A stretch of DNA of 64,000 bases from Glycocaulis sp051859565 (GTDB taxonomy: Bacteria > Pseudomonadota > Alphaproteobacteria > Caulobacterales > Maricaulaceae), in NCBI RefSeq assembly GCF_051859565.1, contig NZ_JBHYFK010000002.1, positions 425,996-489,995 of the forward strand, in the 5' to 3' direction. The position numbers and the translations under genes are program-made. Below, piece by piece: positions 24,763 to 34,140 of the stretch; position 1 is the stretch's first letter; every line of letters begins with the position of its first letter. Under the pieces are notes generated by a model. The model searched no databases. It worked only from the letters and a program-made list of their open reading frames with translations, and was not told the origin of the DNA.

Positions 24763-27700
24763 CTACCGGGACGGGCCGCGCTCGAGCCGGGCAACCAGAG
24801 CGGTGTCTATCGCCCCGCTCGCTTCCAGTCCTTGCGCGCGCTGGTATGCCACCACTGCCTCGCGGGTTTGCGGGCCATAAGCCCCGTCAGCCTGACCGGA
24901 ACCATAGCCCATGGCGAAAAGCAATTCCTGCGCCCGGGCGATCAGGCGCGTGCCTGCACCCTGTTCCCAGGTCTGGGCGGGGTAGCGTCCCTGTGCCTGC
25001 GGATCCAGGGTGCGCGGTGCGAAACCGCGTGCAGCGTCTTCCGCAGCGGCACGCTCTTCAGCAGACAGCTCACGGCGCAGGCCGGCGGCGCGCTCGGAGG
25101 CGGCACTGTCTCCGCCCGCTGCTGCGATGAGGAACCAGGCATAGGCGTCAGCGGCGCTTTGCGGCACGCCAAAGCCTTCTTCAAACAGCAGGCCCAGATT
25201 GAACTGGCTGTCGCCCATGCCGTGCAGGGCGGCCTGTTCAAACCAGCGCGCCGCGGCCTGCTGGTTGGCGGGGGTAGGGGGCTGGTTCACATAGGCGACG
25301 CCCGCCTCGTACATGGCGCGCAAGTGACCGTTTTCTGCCGCGCGCACCATCCACTGGCGCCCGGCATCGGGGTCGGCGGTCACGCCTTCGCCGCGTTCCA
25401 GCATGCGGCCATAACGGAACTGGGCGTCGGGCACGCCTTGCTCGGCGGCTCTGCGGATCAGCGTAACGCCGCCTTGCGTGTCCCCCGCCTCAAAGCGCTG
25501 GAGCGCCAGCTGATAGCGGGCAACCGGATCACCGGCGGTCGCGGCGGCCTCAAGGGTAAGCGGAGTGTCGGGGAGCGTGCTGGACACCGGCTGCACGCTC
25601 GCTTCTTGTGCAGGCTGCTGTGTGGGCGCGCTCTGAACGGGCTGAGCGGTTGCAGGCGCGACCTCCACCGGCGCGTCCAGCGCGTCTGCGGCCACAGCGT
25701 CATCCCCGCTTGCGGGCGCGGCTTCGTCAGCGCTGGCAGGTTGCGGCTCAGCCGGAGCGGTCTGCTCGGTGCGCACATCAGCAAACAGGCTGGAGAGCGC
25801 TTCGGGCGAGATGTCGCTCTGCGCGGTTTGGGTTCCGCGATTGAAGCCATCGGTCAGGACGAAGGCGGCAGCGGCACCAAGCGCCAGGAAGCCCAGAAGG
25901 CTTACCCCGGCAAGCAGCCAGCGGCTGCGTGAGCCTTCGGGCTGAGGCGCCTGTGCGGCCGTATAGTCATAGCGCGCCGGATCAGAGCCGCCTGTACGGA
26001 TCTTGCGCCGGGCGGCGGACAGGAATTCAGCGTCGGCAGTGGCGCCAAGCACCTGGGCGGCGCGTGTGTGGCGCGCAGGTTCGGGCATGGGCGCTGGCCG
26101 GGGTGCTTCCTGCCAGACATCTTCCTCGCCGCTGTCTTGCGCGGATTGTTCAAACTCCTGGCGCTGCGGGCCGGTCAGCGGGTCTTCCACCGCGACGACG
26201 AAGCTGTCAGCGCCGCTAATGGCAAACTCGCCCTGCAGGGCTGCCTCGCGCTGACCGGGCGGGGGCTTGAGCGGGCTTGCAAAACTGTCGGCTTCCGGCG
26301 CGGGTTCGCTGGCGCTTTCGGCCCGCTTTTCAAACGCAGCGACGGGCATTTTGCGCCGCGGCGGTTCATGCAGCGCGTTCTGCTCTATAGCTTCCAGCCG
26401 CTCGGCCAGCGCCGTCATGGCCCGCTGAACGGGCGACAGCGCTTCTGATGTTTCGGCTCTGGCAGCGTCGAGGCGCGCATGCACGCCCTGCATGGCCTCG
26501 GCTATGCGCGCGGCGGTGCGCTCCTCGGAGGCGGCGATGCGCTCCTGAAGCACGTCGTCCTCCGACCGCGCACGGCCATTGGCATCGAGTGTTTCGACAA
26601 CGCGGGCCATGCGTTCGCCTGCTGCCTCCAGCGCTCTGGCAGAGCGTTCCTCGGCATTGCTTACTCTTTCGGCCAGGGTCTCGCCCAGCTTTGCCACCTG
26701 TTCGCCGATCTGCCGGACAGCATGACTGCTTTCCCGGCGCACATCGTCAAGACGGCTTTCAATATCGGCCTGATTGCGAAGCTGGCTGCGGCGCTGCTCC
26801 TCTTCGCGCAGGCGTGCTTCCATCCGGCTTTCATTGTCGGTGAAGCGCCGGTCAATGGCGCGGGCAAGGCGCGATACTTCCTGGCTGATCCGCGCCAGCG
26901 TATCGGCCTGACGCGTTTCTGCCGCAGAGAGGCGCGCTTCAGTGGCCTGCAGGGCCTGCTCGAAACGCCCGCCCTGACCACCGGAGCGGGCCAGCGCATC
27001 AAGCTGGCCGGCAAACTCGCGGCGCGTATCGCGGATCACTTCGGCAAGCTCGGTCGCTAGCCGGTCAAAGCGCTGCTGGAACTGTTCCTGCGTCATGGCA
27101 GAGCCGCGGCCCTGCTCCAGCTCGGCAAGGCGCGCTTCCAGCCTTTCATGGGATTTGGCCAGTGCATCGGCGGCCTGGAAGGTCGCACTCTCCGCTGCCA
27201 CCAGACGGCGCTGCATGGCCCGGGAGCCGTCATGCACGCCTTCCAGCGCGCTGGTCATGTCCTTGTGGCGCTGTTCCACAAGATCACGCAGCGACTGTTC
27301 TTCGGCGCGGGTGCGCCGCTCAGCCTCGTCGATACGTTCAGCCAGCGTGCGGATCGACTTTTCCGCGCCGTCCTTGCGGCGATCCTCACGGTCCAGCAGG
27401 CCGTCAATCTCGGCGCGGAAATCGCGCTCGGTCTCGTAGAGGCGCGCGGCCACCTTGCCCAGCGCCGTCTCGACTGCGCGTACCGGCGCAGTATCGCCGC
27501 TGCTGCCATTGCGCTCCAGCTTGCGCAGCCGGTCCATCAGCTCGTCCTGGCTGGCACGCATCCGGGCGAGGGCCGCACTGGTGGACTCTTCCTCGTCCTC
27601 CAGCCCGTCTTCAATGCGTTCCAGCCGGCGGGCCAGACCGTTTACTGACTGATCGACGCCGGAGATGGCCAGTTGCGCGCGCGATTCAGCTGCCTCGATG

Positions 27701-27951
27701 CGGGCACCCAGGCGCGCGATCATTTCGTGAAGATCGTCATCGCCGCCGCCGCCATCACCGTCCGGCGAAGCAGTAAAGCCGGGGAAAGCGCTCAGCCGGT
27801 CCGACCAGTCGCTGGACAGCGGGCCGTCTTCGAGGATGACGCGGTTTAGCCATTCGCCAAGCGTCATGCCCTCGCGGCGCGCAGCTGTCTTGGCCATCGC
27901 CCGCGCGCGCGGGTCGATGCCTTTAACGCTCCAAGGTGTCCCGGATGTCAT
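24763..27951 (-). CDS. podJ: PodJ-like polar scaffold protein with Sel1 repeats and peptidoglycan-binding domain
   Basis: A 1062-residue polarity factor. The N terminus (WSVKGIDPRARAMAKTAARREGMTLGEWLN) matches the PodJ start. Residues 60-560 form a long, charged coiled coil. One membrane helix lies near 675-700, then a proline/alanine/glutamine-rich linker, Sel1-like repeats (about 800-985) and a C-terminal peptidoglycan-binding domain near 1000-1058 (GYGSGQADGAYGPQTREAV). In Caulobacter, PodJ marks the new pole and organises pilus and cell-cycle factors. The ATG at 27951 gives this start; the longer frame adds 41 unrelated residues. Two possible CtrA sites lie upstream. Confidence 0.86.
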   Translation of the reverse strand: MTSGTPWSVKGIDPRARAMAKTAARREGMTLGEWLNRVILEDGPLSSDWSDRLSAFPGFTASPDGDGGGGDDDLHEMIARLGARIEAAESRAQLAISGVDQSVNGLARRLERIEDGLEDEEESTSAALARMRASQDELMDRLRKLERNGSSGDTAPVRAVETALGKVAARLYETERDFRAEIDGLLDREDRRKDGAEKSIRTLAERIDEAERRTRAEEQSLRDLVEQRHKDMTSALEGVHDGSRAMQRRLVAAESATFQAADALAKSHERLEARLAELEQGRGSAMTQEQFQQRFDRLATELAEVIRDTRREFAGQLDALARSGGQGGRFEQALQATEARLSAAETRQADTLARISQEVSRLARAIDRRFTDNESRMEARLREEEQRRSQLRNQADIESRLDDVRRESSHAVRQIGEQVAKLGETLAERVSNAEERSARALEAAGERMARVVETLDANGRARSEDDVLQERIAASEERTAARIAEAMQGVHARLDAARAETSEALSPVQRAMTALAERLEAIEQNALHEPPRRKMPVAAFEKRAESASEPAPEADSFASPLKPPPGQREAALQGEFAISGADSFVVAVEDPLTGPQRQEFEQSAQDSGEEDVWQEAPRPAPMPEPARHTRAAQVLGATADAEFLSAARRKIRTGGSDPARYDYTAAQAPQPEGSRSRWLLAGVSLLGFLALGAAAAFVLTDGFNRGTQTAQSDISPEALSSLFADVRTEQTAPAEPQPASADEAAPASGDDAVAADALDAPVEVAPATAQPVQSAPTQQPAQEASVQPVSSTLPDTPLTLEAAATAGDPVARYQLALQRFEAGDTQGGVTLIRRAAEQGVPDAQFRYGRMLERGEGVTADPDAGRQWMVRAAENGHLRAMYEAGVAYVNQPPTPANQQAAARWFEQAALHGMGDSQFNLGLLFEEGFGVPQSAADAYAWFLIAAAGGDSAASERAAGLRRELSAEERAAAEDAARGFAPRTLDPQAQGRYPAQTWEQGAGTRLIARAQELLFAMGYGSGQADGAYGPQTREAVVAYQRAQGLEASGAIDTALVARLERGPSR

Positions 27952-27996
27952 CCGACTCACGCGCTCCCGACCCGATAGGGCGAGGGTAGCGGAACG

Positions 27997-28012
27997 GTTA
28001 ATATTGTGTAAA
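27997..28012 (-). promoter_or_regulatory. CtrA-like site 1 upstream of podJ
   Basis: On the minus strand this reads TTTA-N7-TTAAC, one base from the CtrA consensus TTAA-N7-TTAAC. It lies 45 bp before the podJ start. Cell-cycle control of podJ is established in Caulobacter; a direct role here is inferred. Confidence 0.45.
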
Positions 28013-28110
28013 CAGGATCGCTGACCGCAATATGTGGTGTTTCCACAGCTATCCGTTGCACACGGGCGTTCCACCCCCGTCCTTAACAGTTAACAAGAAC
28101 CCGCGATGCG

Positions 28111-28126
28111 GTTAACGGCGCGTAAA
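28111..28126 (-). promoter_or_regulatory. CtrA-like site 2 upstream of podJ
   Basis: The same TTTA-N7-TTAAC pattern on the minus strand as site 1, about 114 bp further from podJ. A third TTAAC lies at 28090-28094. The region also holds the end of the upstream gene's spacer and no coding sequence. Confidence 0.4.
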
Positions 28127-28143
28127 GTTTCCTTAAATTCGGC

Positions 28144-29967
28144 TCACTGCGCTGCATCGCCCGGAAACAGCGCCGGGGCTAGCAAATGCAGCCGCCGTTC
28201 AAGCGCGTCTGCCTGCCCCAGCGTGTCAGTCGGCTCACGCCCCGGCAGGGCACGTCCGGAATCGAGCAGAAACCAGGCTTCGTCCGGGGCTCCCGCCGCC
28301 ATGTACCGCGCCGCCAGATACCAGTAATTGTTGACCGCGAACGGATCCATTTCCAGCGCTTCGGCGAGAAGCGCGGCCGGATCTAGGTCCGGATAGGCGG
28401 CCAGCCCTTCTTCTCCCCATTCGACAAGCTGGCGGGCTGTCATGGTACGCGCCGCCGCGCCCGCGTGGCCTTCGCGGTCCAGATAGGGCAGGAGCTGCTC
28501 GACCGCGAGCCGGTGCGCGCTTTCGGATGCTGCCTGTGTTGCCTGCGAGACCGCCTCGAAACGGGGGTCTCCGGCACCGGCCTCGGCCAGCCGCTCAGCG
28601 CCCGCGCAGGCAAGGCGCTCAGAGCCGATTGTCTCAGCGGGACAAAGGCCAAAATGTGCGGTTTCCTGCACGAGGGTGAGCATGGCTCCGGCATAATCAC
28701 CGTCGTTCTGCAGGGCGTGCATCTCCACCATGAAATCAGGTGGTGAGGGTGGATCGCCTAGCTCGCCGTGCAACGCCGAGGCGATGGTTTCCCGCAGGCT
28801 GGACCTGATCAGATCCTGGCCGGGGAGGGCAAGGTCCGCTCGGTCAAAACCTAAGGAGGCGAAGGCCAGCGGTTCGGCACCGTCCAGACGCCAGTGCTCG
28901 ACCCGCCCTTGGGGGCTTTCCGGGCTGATGATGGTGAATGACAGGCCGCATACAGGCTCGCCGCCATCGCGCAAGGCCGTCAGAATGTCAGGATGAATAG
29001 CCAGCCTGTGGGCGAAGGCCGTAATCAGATTGCGATGCCCGGCGGGCGACAGCTCCACGCCGCTGCACCCTGTCCACGCGCTGGCAATGGCAGGGCTATC
29101 CTCGCCGCGATACCAGCTTGTGACGGTTCCACCGGAGAGGGCGCCCTCTTCCGTGTCTGCAGGGCGTGTGGTGTGCGTCAGGCCGGCCGGCGCAGCGGCG
29201 ACACCCATGGCCGCCTCAAGCCAGAAGCGGTGGAAGCTCGTCTGCGGCCCGAACGCGATTTCCTCTGCCTGACCGCCCCGCGAGAGGGCGGCGTAGATGT
29301 CGACATTGCGCCGGACGGCGGCAAAGGCGGAGGTGTTGGTGTAGGCGCTGCCAGCGGCATCGAGCCTCACGATGCGGCTTGCCTCGAAATCATAAATCCA
29401 GACGCCGCTGTCCGAGCGTTCTCCGGCCCAGCTGCTCCCGGCGAAGAAAGTGCGCGACTGTGTATCTGCCCCCTCTTCAAACGCCGCATCTGCATCGGGT
29501 GCGCCCGAATCGTCCAGCGGCGCGACGGTGACCCGCCAGTTCAGGGCCAGAGCGCTGCCGAATCCCGAGCCGCGCACGGCCTGATACTGTTCCATGCCGA
29601 CATGAGGCGTCATGCGGCGCAGCAAGGGGGCTGCCCTGGCTTCAGTAGGGACGGGCCGAGGCGCCACTTCGCCGCCGGCCGCTGTTTCAGCACGGGGCGC
29701 ATGTGTCCCGCTGCCGTCTCCGGCCTCTCCGGCCTCTTCGTCTGTGGTTTCCTGGTCTTCTACCCGAGATGTGCGGTCATTGCTGGGGTCAGTGGTCTCG
29801 TCGGCAGCGTCGTCCTCATCAACGGAAGCGTCCTGCTCCTCTGCGATGCCATCCATCGCGCGCAGCAACGCCTCCAGTGCCTCGATGTCGTCAGGGTCAA
29901 GACGCGACGGCCCGGCAGGCGGCGTTGCGGCCAGGGACAGGGCCAGTAAGATGGTGCTGACAGACAT
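28144..29967 (-). CDS. Large exported protein of unknown function
   Basis: A 607-residue protein with a signal peptide (MSVSTILLALSLAATPPAG) and an acidic, threonine- and glutamate-rich low-complexity segment (about residues 40-90). A long folded region follows, with three cysteines in SAWTGCSGVEL, EPVCGLSF and FGLCPAETIGSERLACAG. I recognise no domain. It is divergent from the MerR gene, separated by about 137 bp, and ends just upstream of the podJ control region. A periplasmic or cell-surface location is likely; the function is unknown. Confidence 0.75.
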   Translation of the reverse strand: MSVSTILLALSLAATPPAGPSRLDPDDIEALEALLRAMDGIAEEQDASVDEDDAADETTDPSNDRTSRVEDQETTDEEAGEAGDGSGTHAPRAETAAGGEVAPRPVPTEARAAPLLRRMTPHVGMEQYQAVRGSGFGSALALNWRVTVAPLDDSGAPDADAAFEEGADTQSRTFFAGSSWAGERSDSGVWIYDFEASRIVRLDAAGSAYTNTSAFAAVRRNVDIYAALSRGGQAEEIAFGPQTSFHRFWLEAAMGVAAAPAGLTHTTRPADTEEGALSGGTVTSWYRGEDSPAIASAWTGCSGVELSPAGHRNLITAFAHRLAIHPDILTALRDGGEPVCGLSFTIISPESPQGRVEHWRLDGAEPLAFASLGFDRADLALPGQDLIRSSLRETIASALHGELGDPPSPPDFMVEMHALQNDGDYAGAMLTLVQETAHFGLCPAETIGSERLACAGAERLAEAGAGDPRFEAVSQATQAASESAHRLAVEQLLPYLDREGHAGAAARTMTARQLVEWGEEGLAAYPDLDPAALLAEALEMDPFAVNNYWYLAARYMAAGAPDEAWFLLDSGRALPGREPTDTLGQADALERRLHLLAPALFPGDAAQ

Positions 29968-30068
29968 TGGATGGTTTTCCTCCGGCGCAGTCTTGGCGCA
30001 GAGCCAAGCGCGCCATTGGGGCGCGGTCAAGGCGGCATGCAGGATGTTCCGCGTTAACTCGAATTGAC

Positions 30069-30086
30069 GTTGACGTGAACGTCAAC
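30069..30086. promoter_or_regulatory. MerR/LiuR-type operator before the beta-oxidation operon
   Basis: GTTGACGT-GA-ACGTCAAC is a perfect inverted repeat with 8-base arms, 18 bp before the MerR gene start. Symmetry, spacing and the ACGT core fit sites bound by MerR-class regulators of acyl-CoA degradation such as LiuR. It also lies in the divergent region before the unknown exported gene at 28144, so it could control both. Confidence 0.65.
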
Positions 30087-30104
30087 TTCGCGGACAGTGG
30101 ACGC

Positions 30105-30593
30105 ATGAAGGCGTCACCCTCTGCAGAGGCACTCTATTCGATCCGCGATCTGGCCGCATCGTTCGGTGTGACGCCGCGCGCCTTGCGCTTTTACGAGCAG
30201 CAGGGGCTGATATCGCCGCAGCGCAAAGGTGCCACGCGCCTCTACACCGCCGCTGACCGGGCCCGTCTGATCCTCATACTGCGGGGCAAGCGCGTCGGGT
30301 TTTCGCTGGCCGAGATCAAGGAAATGCTCGATCTTGAGGCGACCGAACATGCCAGCCGCGGGCATCTGGAGAACTCGATCCTGCGGTTTCGCGCGCGTAT
30401 CGAAGACCTGAAGCGCCAGCGCGACGACATTGACGATGCGATAGGCGAGTTGGAAGCGGGCTGCGTGTGGATGGAAGAGCGCCTCAATGATCGCGATCCG
30501 CCTGAAGACATCAAGCGCCGCGCGCGCGCCTTCGAGGCGCTGGCCGCTGCGCGCCTGATGCAATGGTCTGTCGGACCGCCAGACCAGCCCTAG
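30105..30593 (+). CDS. MerR-family regulator of acyl-CoA metabolism (LiuR-like)
   Basis: A 162-residue regulator. The N-terminal MerR helix-turn-helix (YSIRDLAASFGVTPRALRFYEQQGLISPQRKGATRLYTAADR) is followed by a coiled-coil dimer helix and the EAGCVWMEERL segment. It lacks the metal-binding cysteines of the mercury or copper branches. LiuR-type members sense branched-chain or short acyl-CoA and control catabolic operons. It precedes the acyl-CoA dehydrogenase genes by 72 bp on the same strand, and a perfect palindrome sits in its own promoter, so autoregulation of the whole operon is the natural reading. Confidence 0.87.
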   Translation: MKASPSAEALYSIRDLAASFGVTPRALRFYEQQGLISPQRKGATRLYTAADRARLILILRGKRVGFSLAEIKEMLDLEATEHASRGHLENSILRFRARIEDLKRQRDDIDDAIGELEAGCVWMEERLNDRDPPEDIKRRARAFEALAAARLMQWSVGPPDQP

Positions 30594-30665
30594 ATTTCCG
30601 ATGCGCCCGCCCGGCGGGAGCACCCTTAGAACACACCCAGGACATCAATACCGGAGACACCCTTC

Positions 30666-32456
30666 ATGCCCAGCTACCGCGCCCCCATCCGTGACCAGCG
30701 CTTTGTCCTCAACGATGTGCTGAATGTTCAGCAGTACAGCAATCTGCCGGGCTTTTCCGATGCCAGCGCCGATATTGTCGATGCCATTCTCGAAGAGGGC
30801 GGCAAGTTCTGCGAGAACGTACTCTATCCGCTCAACAAGGTAGGCGATCATGAAGGCTGCCGCCTCCAGCCTGACGGCGAAGTGGTGGTGCCCAACGGCT
30901 TTAAAGAAGCCTATGACCAGCTGACCGAAGGTGGCTGGACGGCGCTTTCGGCGGATCCGGAATATGGCGGGCAGGGCCTGCCGCATTATCTGAATCTGGC
31001 CTTCAACGAGATGGTGACGGCCACCAATATGGCGTTCGGCATGTATCCGGGCCTTACCGGCGGCGCCGCGCAGGCGCTCCATGTCGGCGGGTCTGACGAG
31101 CAGAAGCAGCTCTACCTGCCCAAGATGATCTCCGGCGAGTGGTCAGGCACGATGAACCTGACCGAGCCGCATTGCGGTACCGACCTTGGCATGCTGCGCA
31201 CCAAGGCGGTGCCCAATGGCGATGGCACCTACAAAATCTCCGGCCAGAAGATCTGGATCTCGGCCGGTGAGCATCCGATGAGCAAGAACATCATTCACCT
31301 CGTGCTCGCCCGCGTCGAGGGTGCGCCCGCTGGCGTGAAGGGTATCTCGCTCTTCGTGGTGCCCAAATTCATCCCCGACGAAAATGGCAATCCGGGCAAG
31401 CGCAATGGCGTGAAGTGCGGCGGGCTGGAAGAGAAGATGGGCATTCACGGCAATGCCACCTGCGTGATGAATTATGACGAGGCGACCGGCTGGCTCGTCG
31501 GCGAGGAAAACAAGGGTCTGCGCATCATGTTCGTCATGATGAACGAGGCGCGCCTCGGCGTTGGCCTGCAGGGTCTGGCTCTCGCCGAAACCGCCTATCA
31601 GTACTCGCTGGCGTTCGCGAAGGACCGCATTCAGGGCCGTTCGCTGACGGGGCCGAAAAACCCCGATGGCCCGGCTGACCCCATCATCGTGCACCCTGAT
31701 GTGCGCCGCATGCTGATGGACCAGAAAGTGTTCGTCGAGGCGGGCCGCGCCTTCACGCTGTGGACCGCCCTGCAGGGCGATCTCGAACACAAGGCGGCCG
31801 ACGAGGAAACCCGTACCAAGTCTGGCGACTACATGGCGCTGCTCACCCCGATCGTGAAGGCGTATCTGACCGACAAGGGCTATGACAGCGTGTCGAAGGG
31901 CCTGCAGATCCATGGCGGGTCCGGCTTCACCCGCGAATGGGGTATCGAACAGCTCCTGCGCGATGCACGCATCACCCTCATCTATGAAGGCACGAACGGC
32001 GTGCAGGCACTCGATCTGGTGGGCCGCAAGCTCGCCATGAACGGGATGCGCCCGATCAACACCTTCTTTGCCGAGATGGACGCATTCGTGGCCGACAATA
32101 AAGGCAATAAGGAGCTGGAGCCTTTCCTTGATGGTCTCGCCGCCACCAAGGCCAAGCTGCAGAAAGCCACCAACTGGCTGGTCGAGAAGGGTCTTGAGAA
32201 TTTCGACAATGCCGGCGCGGCCTCGACCGACTATCTCCACCTCTTTGGCCTGACCTGCTTTGCCTGGATGTGGGGCCGGATGGCGAAAGTGTCGCTGGAG
32301 AAGATCGCGGAAGGCTCTGACGATCCGATCTACGCCTCCAAGCTGGCAACCGGGCACTACTTCCTGCAGCGCTGGCTGCCCGATGCCGACGCGCATCTGG
32401 CCAAGGTGGAGGCCGGCGCCGACACCATGATGGCCCTGACCGCCGAACAATTCTGA
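30666..32456 (+). CDS. Acyl-CoA dehydrogenase, long form (DmdC/AcdA-like)
   Basis: A 596-residue FAD-dependent dehydrogenase that introduces the first double bond in beta-oxidation. It has the N-terminal MPSYRAPIRDQRFVLNDVLN typical of the long proteobacterial form that includes methylmercaptopropionyl-CoA dehydrogenase DmdC, then YGGQGLPHY, LTEPHCGTDLG (flavin site), SKGLQIHGGSGFTREWGIEQLLRDARI and the catalytic region YEGTNGVQALDLVGRK. The extra C-terminal domain distinguishes it from the 391-residue neighbour. A DMSP role is possible but not shown; no dmd genes are nearby. Confidence 0.93.
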   Translation: MPSYRAPIRDQRFVLNDVLNVQQYSNLPGFSDASADIVDAILEEGGKFCENVLYPLNKVGDHEGCRLQPDGEVVVPNGFKEAYDQLTEGGWTALSADPEYGGQGLPHYLNLAFNEMVTATNMAFGMYPGLTGGAAQALHVGGSDEQKQLYLPKMISGEWSGTMNLTEPHCGTDLGMLRTKAVPNGDGTYKISGQKIWISAGEHPMSKNIIHLVLARVEGAPAGVKGISLFVVPKFIPDENGNPGKRNGVKCGGLEEKMGIHGNATCVMNYDEATGWLVGEENKGLRIMFVMMNEARLGVGLQGLALAETAYQYSLAFAKDRIQGRSLTGPKNPDGPADPIIVHPDVRRMLMDQKVFVEAGRAFTLWTALQGDLEHKAADEETRTKSGDYMALLTPIVKAYLTDKGYDSVSKGLQIHGGSGFTREWGIEQLLRDARITLIYEGTNGVQALDLVGRKLAMNGMRPINTFFAEMDAFVADNKGNKELEPFLDGLAATKAKLQKATNWLVEKGLENFDNAGAASTDYLHLFGLTCFAWMWGRMAKVSLEKIAEGSDDPIYASKLATGHYFLQRWLPDADAHLAKVEAGADTMMALTAEQF

Positions 32457-32482
32457 TCCAAACGCCTACAGGAGACGACCCC

Positions 32483-33658
32483 ATGTCTGCCAATGCCGCC
32501 GCCATTCTGGCCAATCCGAAACCGTCCTGGCTGGATCAGGAAGATGTGAACATGTTCGATCATGCGGTGCGTGGCTTTCTGGAAAAGGAATGCCTGCCGC
32601 ATGGCGACCGCTGGGAGAAGGAAGGCGCGGTCGATCGCGAGATCTGGACCAAGGCAGGCGAAGCCGGGCTTCTCTGCCCGGCAGCACCGGAAGAGTTTGG
32701 CGGCGCGGGCGGCGACTGGCGCCATGACTATGCTTTCCACATGGCCGTATCGGAGCTGGGCGTCGATGGCTGGGGCGCGTCTTTGCACAACTCAATCGTC
32801 GGCCCCTATGTCTGGCATTACGGCACGAAAGAGCAGAAGGAAAAGCTGATCCCGAAGCTCATTTCGGGTGAGTATGTCGGCGCGATCGCGATGACCGAGC
32901 CGGGTGCAGGCTCTGACTTGCAGGGCGTGAAGACCAGCGCCGTCAAGGATGGCAATGGCTATCGCATCAATGGCGCGAAAACTTTCATCACCAATGGCGG
33001 CACGGCCAATTTCATCATCGTTGTGGCCAAGACAGATCCCAAGGCCGGCGCCAAGGGCACCTCGCTCTTCCTCGTGGAAACCGACGGGCTGGAAGGCTTC
33101 CGGCGCGGACGCAATCTCGACAAGGTGGGTCTCAAAGCCCAGGACACGGCAGAGCTCTTCTTCGAGGACATGTGGGTGCCTGCCGATGCGCTGCTGGGCG
33201 AGAGCGAGGGCATGGGCTTCATCCACCTCATGGAGCAGTTGCCGCAGGAACGCCTGCAGATCGCCGTTCAGGGCGTGGGCATGATGAAGCGCGCGCTCGC
33301 CGAAACCATCGCCTATGTGAAGGACCGCAAGGCGTTCGGGAAATCGATCATCGAGTTCCAGAACACGCAGTTCAAGCTGGCCGAGCTGAAGACCAAGGCG
33401 ACCATTGCCGAGGTGTTCGTCCAGCACTGCTCGGACCTGCTCATCCAGGGCAAGCTCGATGCCTCTACCGCCTCCATGGCGAAATACTGGGTCACCGACA
33501 TCCAGTGCGAGCTGGTGGACGAATGCGTCCAGCTCCATGGCGGCTACGGCTTCATGAACGAGTATCCGATTGCCCGCATGTGGCGCGATGCACGCGTGCA
33601 GCGCATCTATGGCGGCACCAACGAGATCATGAAGCTGCTGATTTCACGGACGCTGTAG
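32483..33658 (+). CDS. Acyl-CoA dehydrogenase
   Basis: A 391-residue dehydrogenase of standard length. It has AIAMTEPGAGSDLQGVKTSAV (flavin/substrate site), GAKTFITNGGTANFIIVVAKTD, QTPQ-like QFKLAELKTKATIAEVFV, LHGGYGFMNEYPIARMWRDARVQRIYGGTNEIMKLLISR. It has a strong ribosome site (CAGGAG) 27 bp after the first dehydrogenase gene, so the two are co-transcribed. The two dehydrogenases probably differ in chain-length or branching preference. Confidence 0.94.
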   Translation: MSANAAAILANPKPSWLDQEDVNMFDHAVRGFLEKECLPHGDRWEKEGAVDREIWTKAGEAGLLCPAAPEEFGGAGGDWRHDYAFHMAVSELGVDGWGASLHNSIVGPYVWHYGTKEQKEKLIPKLISGEYVGAIAMTEPGAGSDLQGVKTSAVKDGNGYRINGAKTFITNGGTANFIIVVAKTDPKAGAKGTSLFLVETDGLEGFRRGRNLDKVGLKAQDTAELFFEDMWVPADALLGESEGMGFIHLMEQLPQERLQIAVQGVGMMKRALAETIAYVKDRKAFGKSIIEFQNTQFKLAELKTKATIAEVFVQHCSDLLIQGKLDASTASMAKYWVTDIQCELVDECVQLHGGYGFMNEYPIARMWRDARVQRIYGGTNEIMKLLISRTL

Positions 33659-33660
33659 GG

Positions 33661-34140
33661 ATGAGCGAACACACCGCCACGATTGTCTGGACGCGCGATG
33701 GCCAGGACTTCGCGTCCAACCGCTATTCAAGGCGCCATAACTGGCACTTTGATGGCGGGGCGGTGGTGGCCGGGTCGTCGGCACCGAGCTCGGTGCCGGA
33801 GCCGATGTCAGACCCGGCAGCGGTGGACCCGGAAGAGGCCATCGTGGCGGCGCTTTCCAGCTGCCACATGCTGTTCTTTCTCGCCCTGGCCGCCAAGGCG
33901 GGTTTCACTGTCGACCACTACGAAGACAAGGCGATTGGCACGCTCGGCAAGCGCGCTGACGGGCGCATGGGCATGACGGGCGTGGAACTTCGGCCCGAGA
34001 TAGCCTTTTCAGGTGACAAGCGCCCGGGCGCTGATGACATCGCCCGGCTCCATCATGAGGCCCATGAGCGCTGCTTCATCGCGAACTCGGTCAATTTCGA
34101 CGTCGTGGTGAAGGGGGCCGGAACCGGAGACGCCCGATGA
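33661..34140 (+). CDS. OsmC-family peroxiredoxin-like protein
   Basis: A 159-residue OsmC/Ohr-fold protein. It has paired cysteines in ALSSCHMLFFLALAAKAGF and HERCFIANSVNFDVVV, the active-site arrangement of OsmC hydroperoxidases. It starts two bases after the acyl-CoA dehydrogenase stop and overlaps the next gene by ATGA. In a beta-oxidation operon it may remove peroxides formed from lipid or flavin chemistry (inference). Confidence 0.9.
   Translation: MSEHTATIVWTRDGQDFASNRYSRRHNWHFDGGAVVAGSSAPSSVPEPMSDPAAVDPEEAIVAALSSCHMLFFLALAAKAGFTVDHYEDKAIGTLGKRADGRMGMTGVELRPEIAFSGDKRPGADDIARLHHEAHERCFIANSVNFDVVVKGAGTGDAR

Noticed and set aside
31143..32450. 435-residue open frame opposite the first acyl-CoA dehydrogenase
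   Set aside because: Reverse-strand shadow of a high-GC gene; no ribosome site and no recognisable motif.
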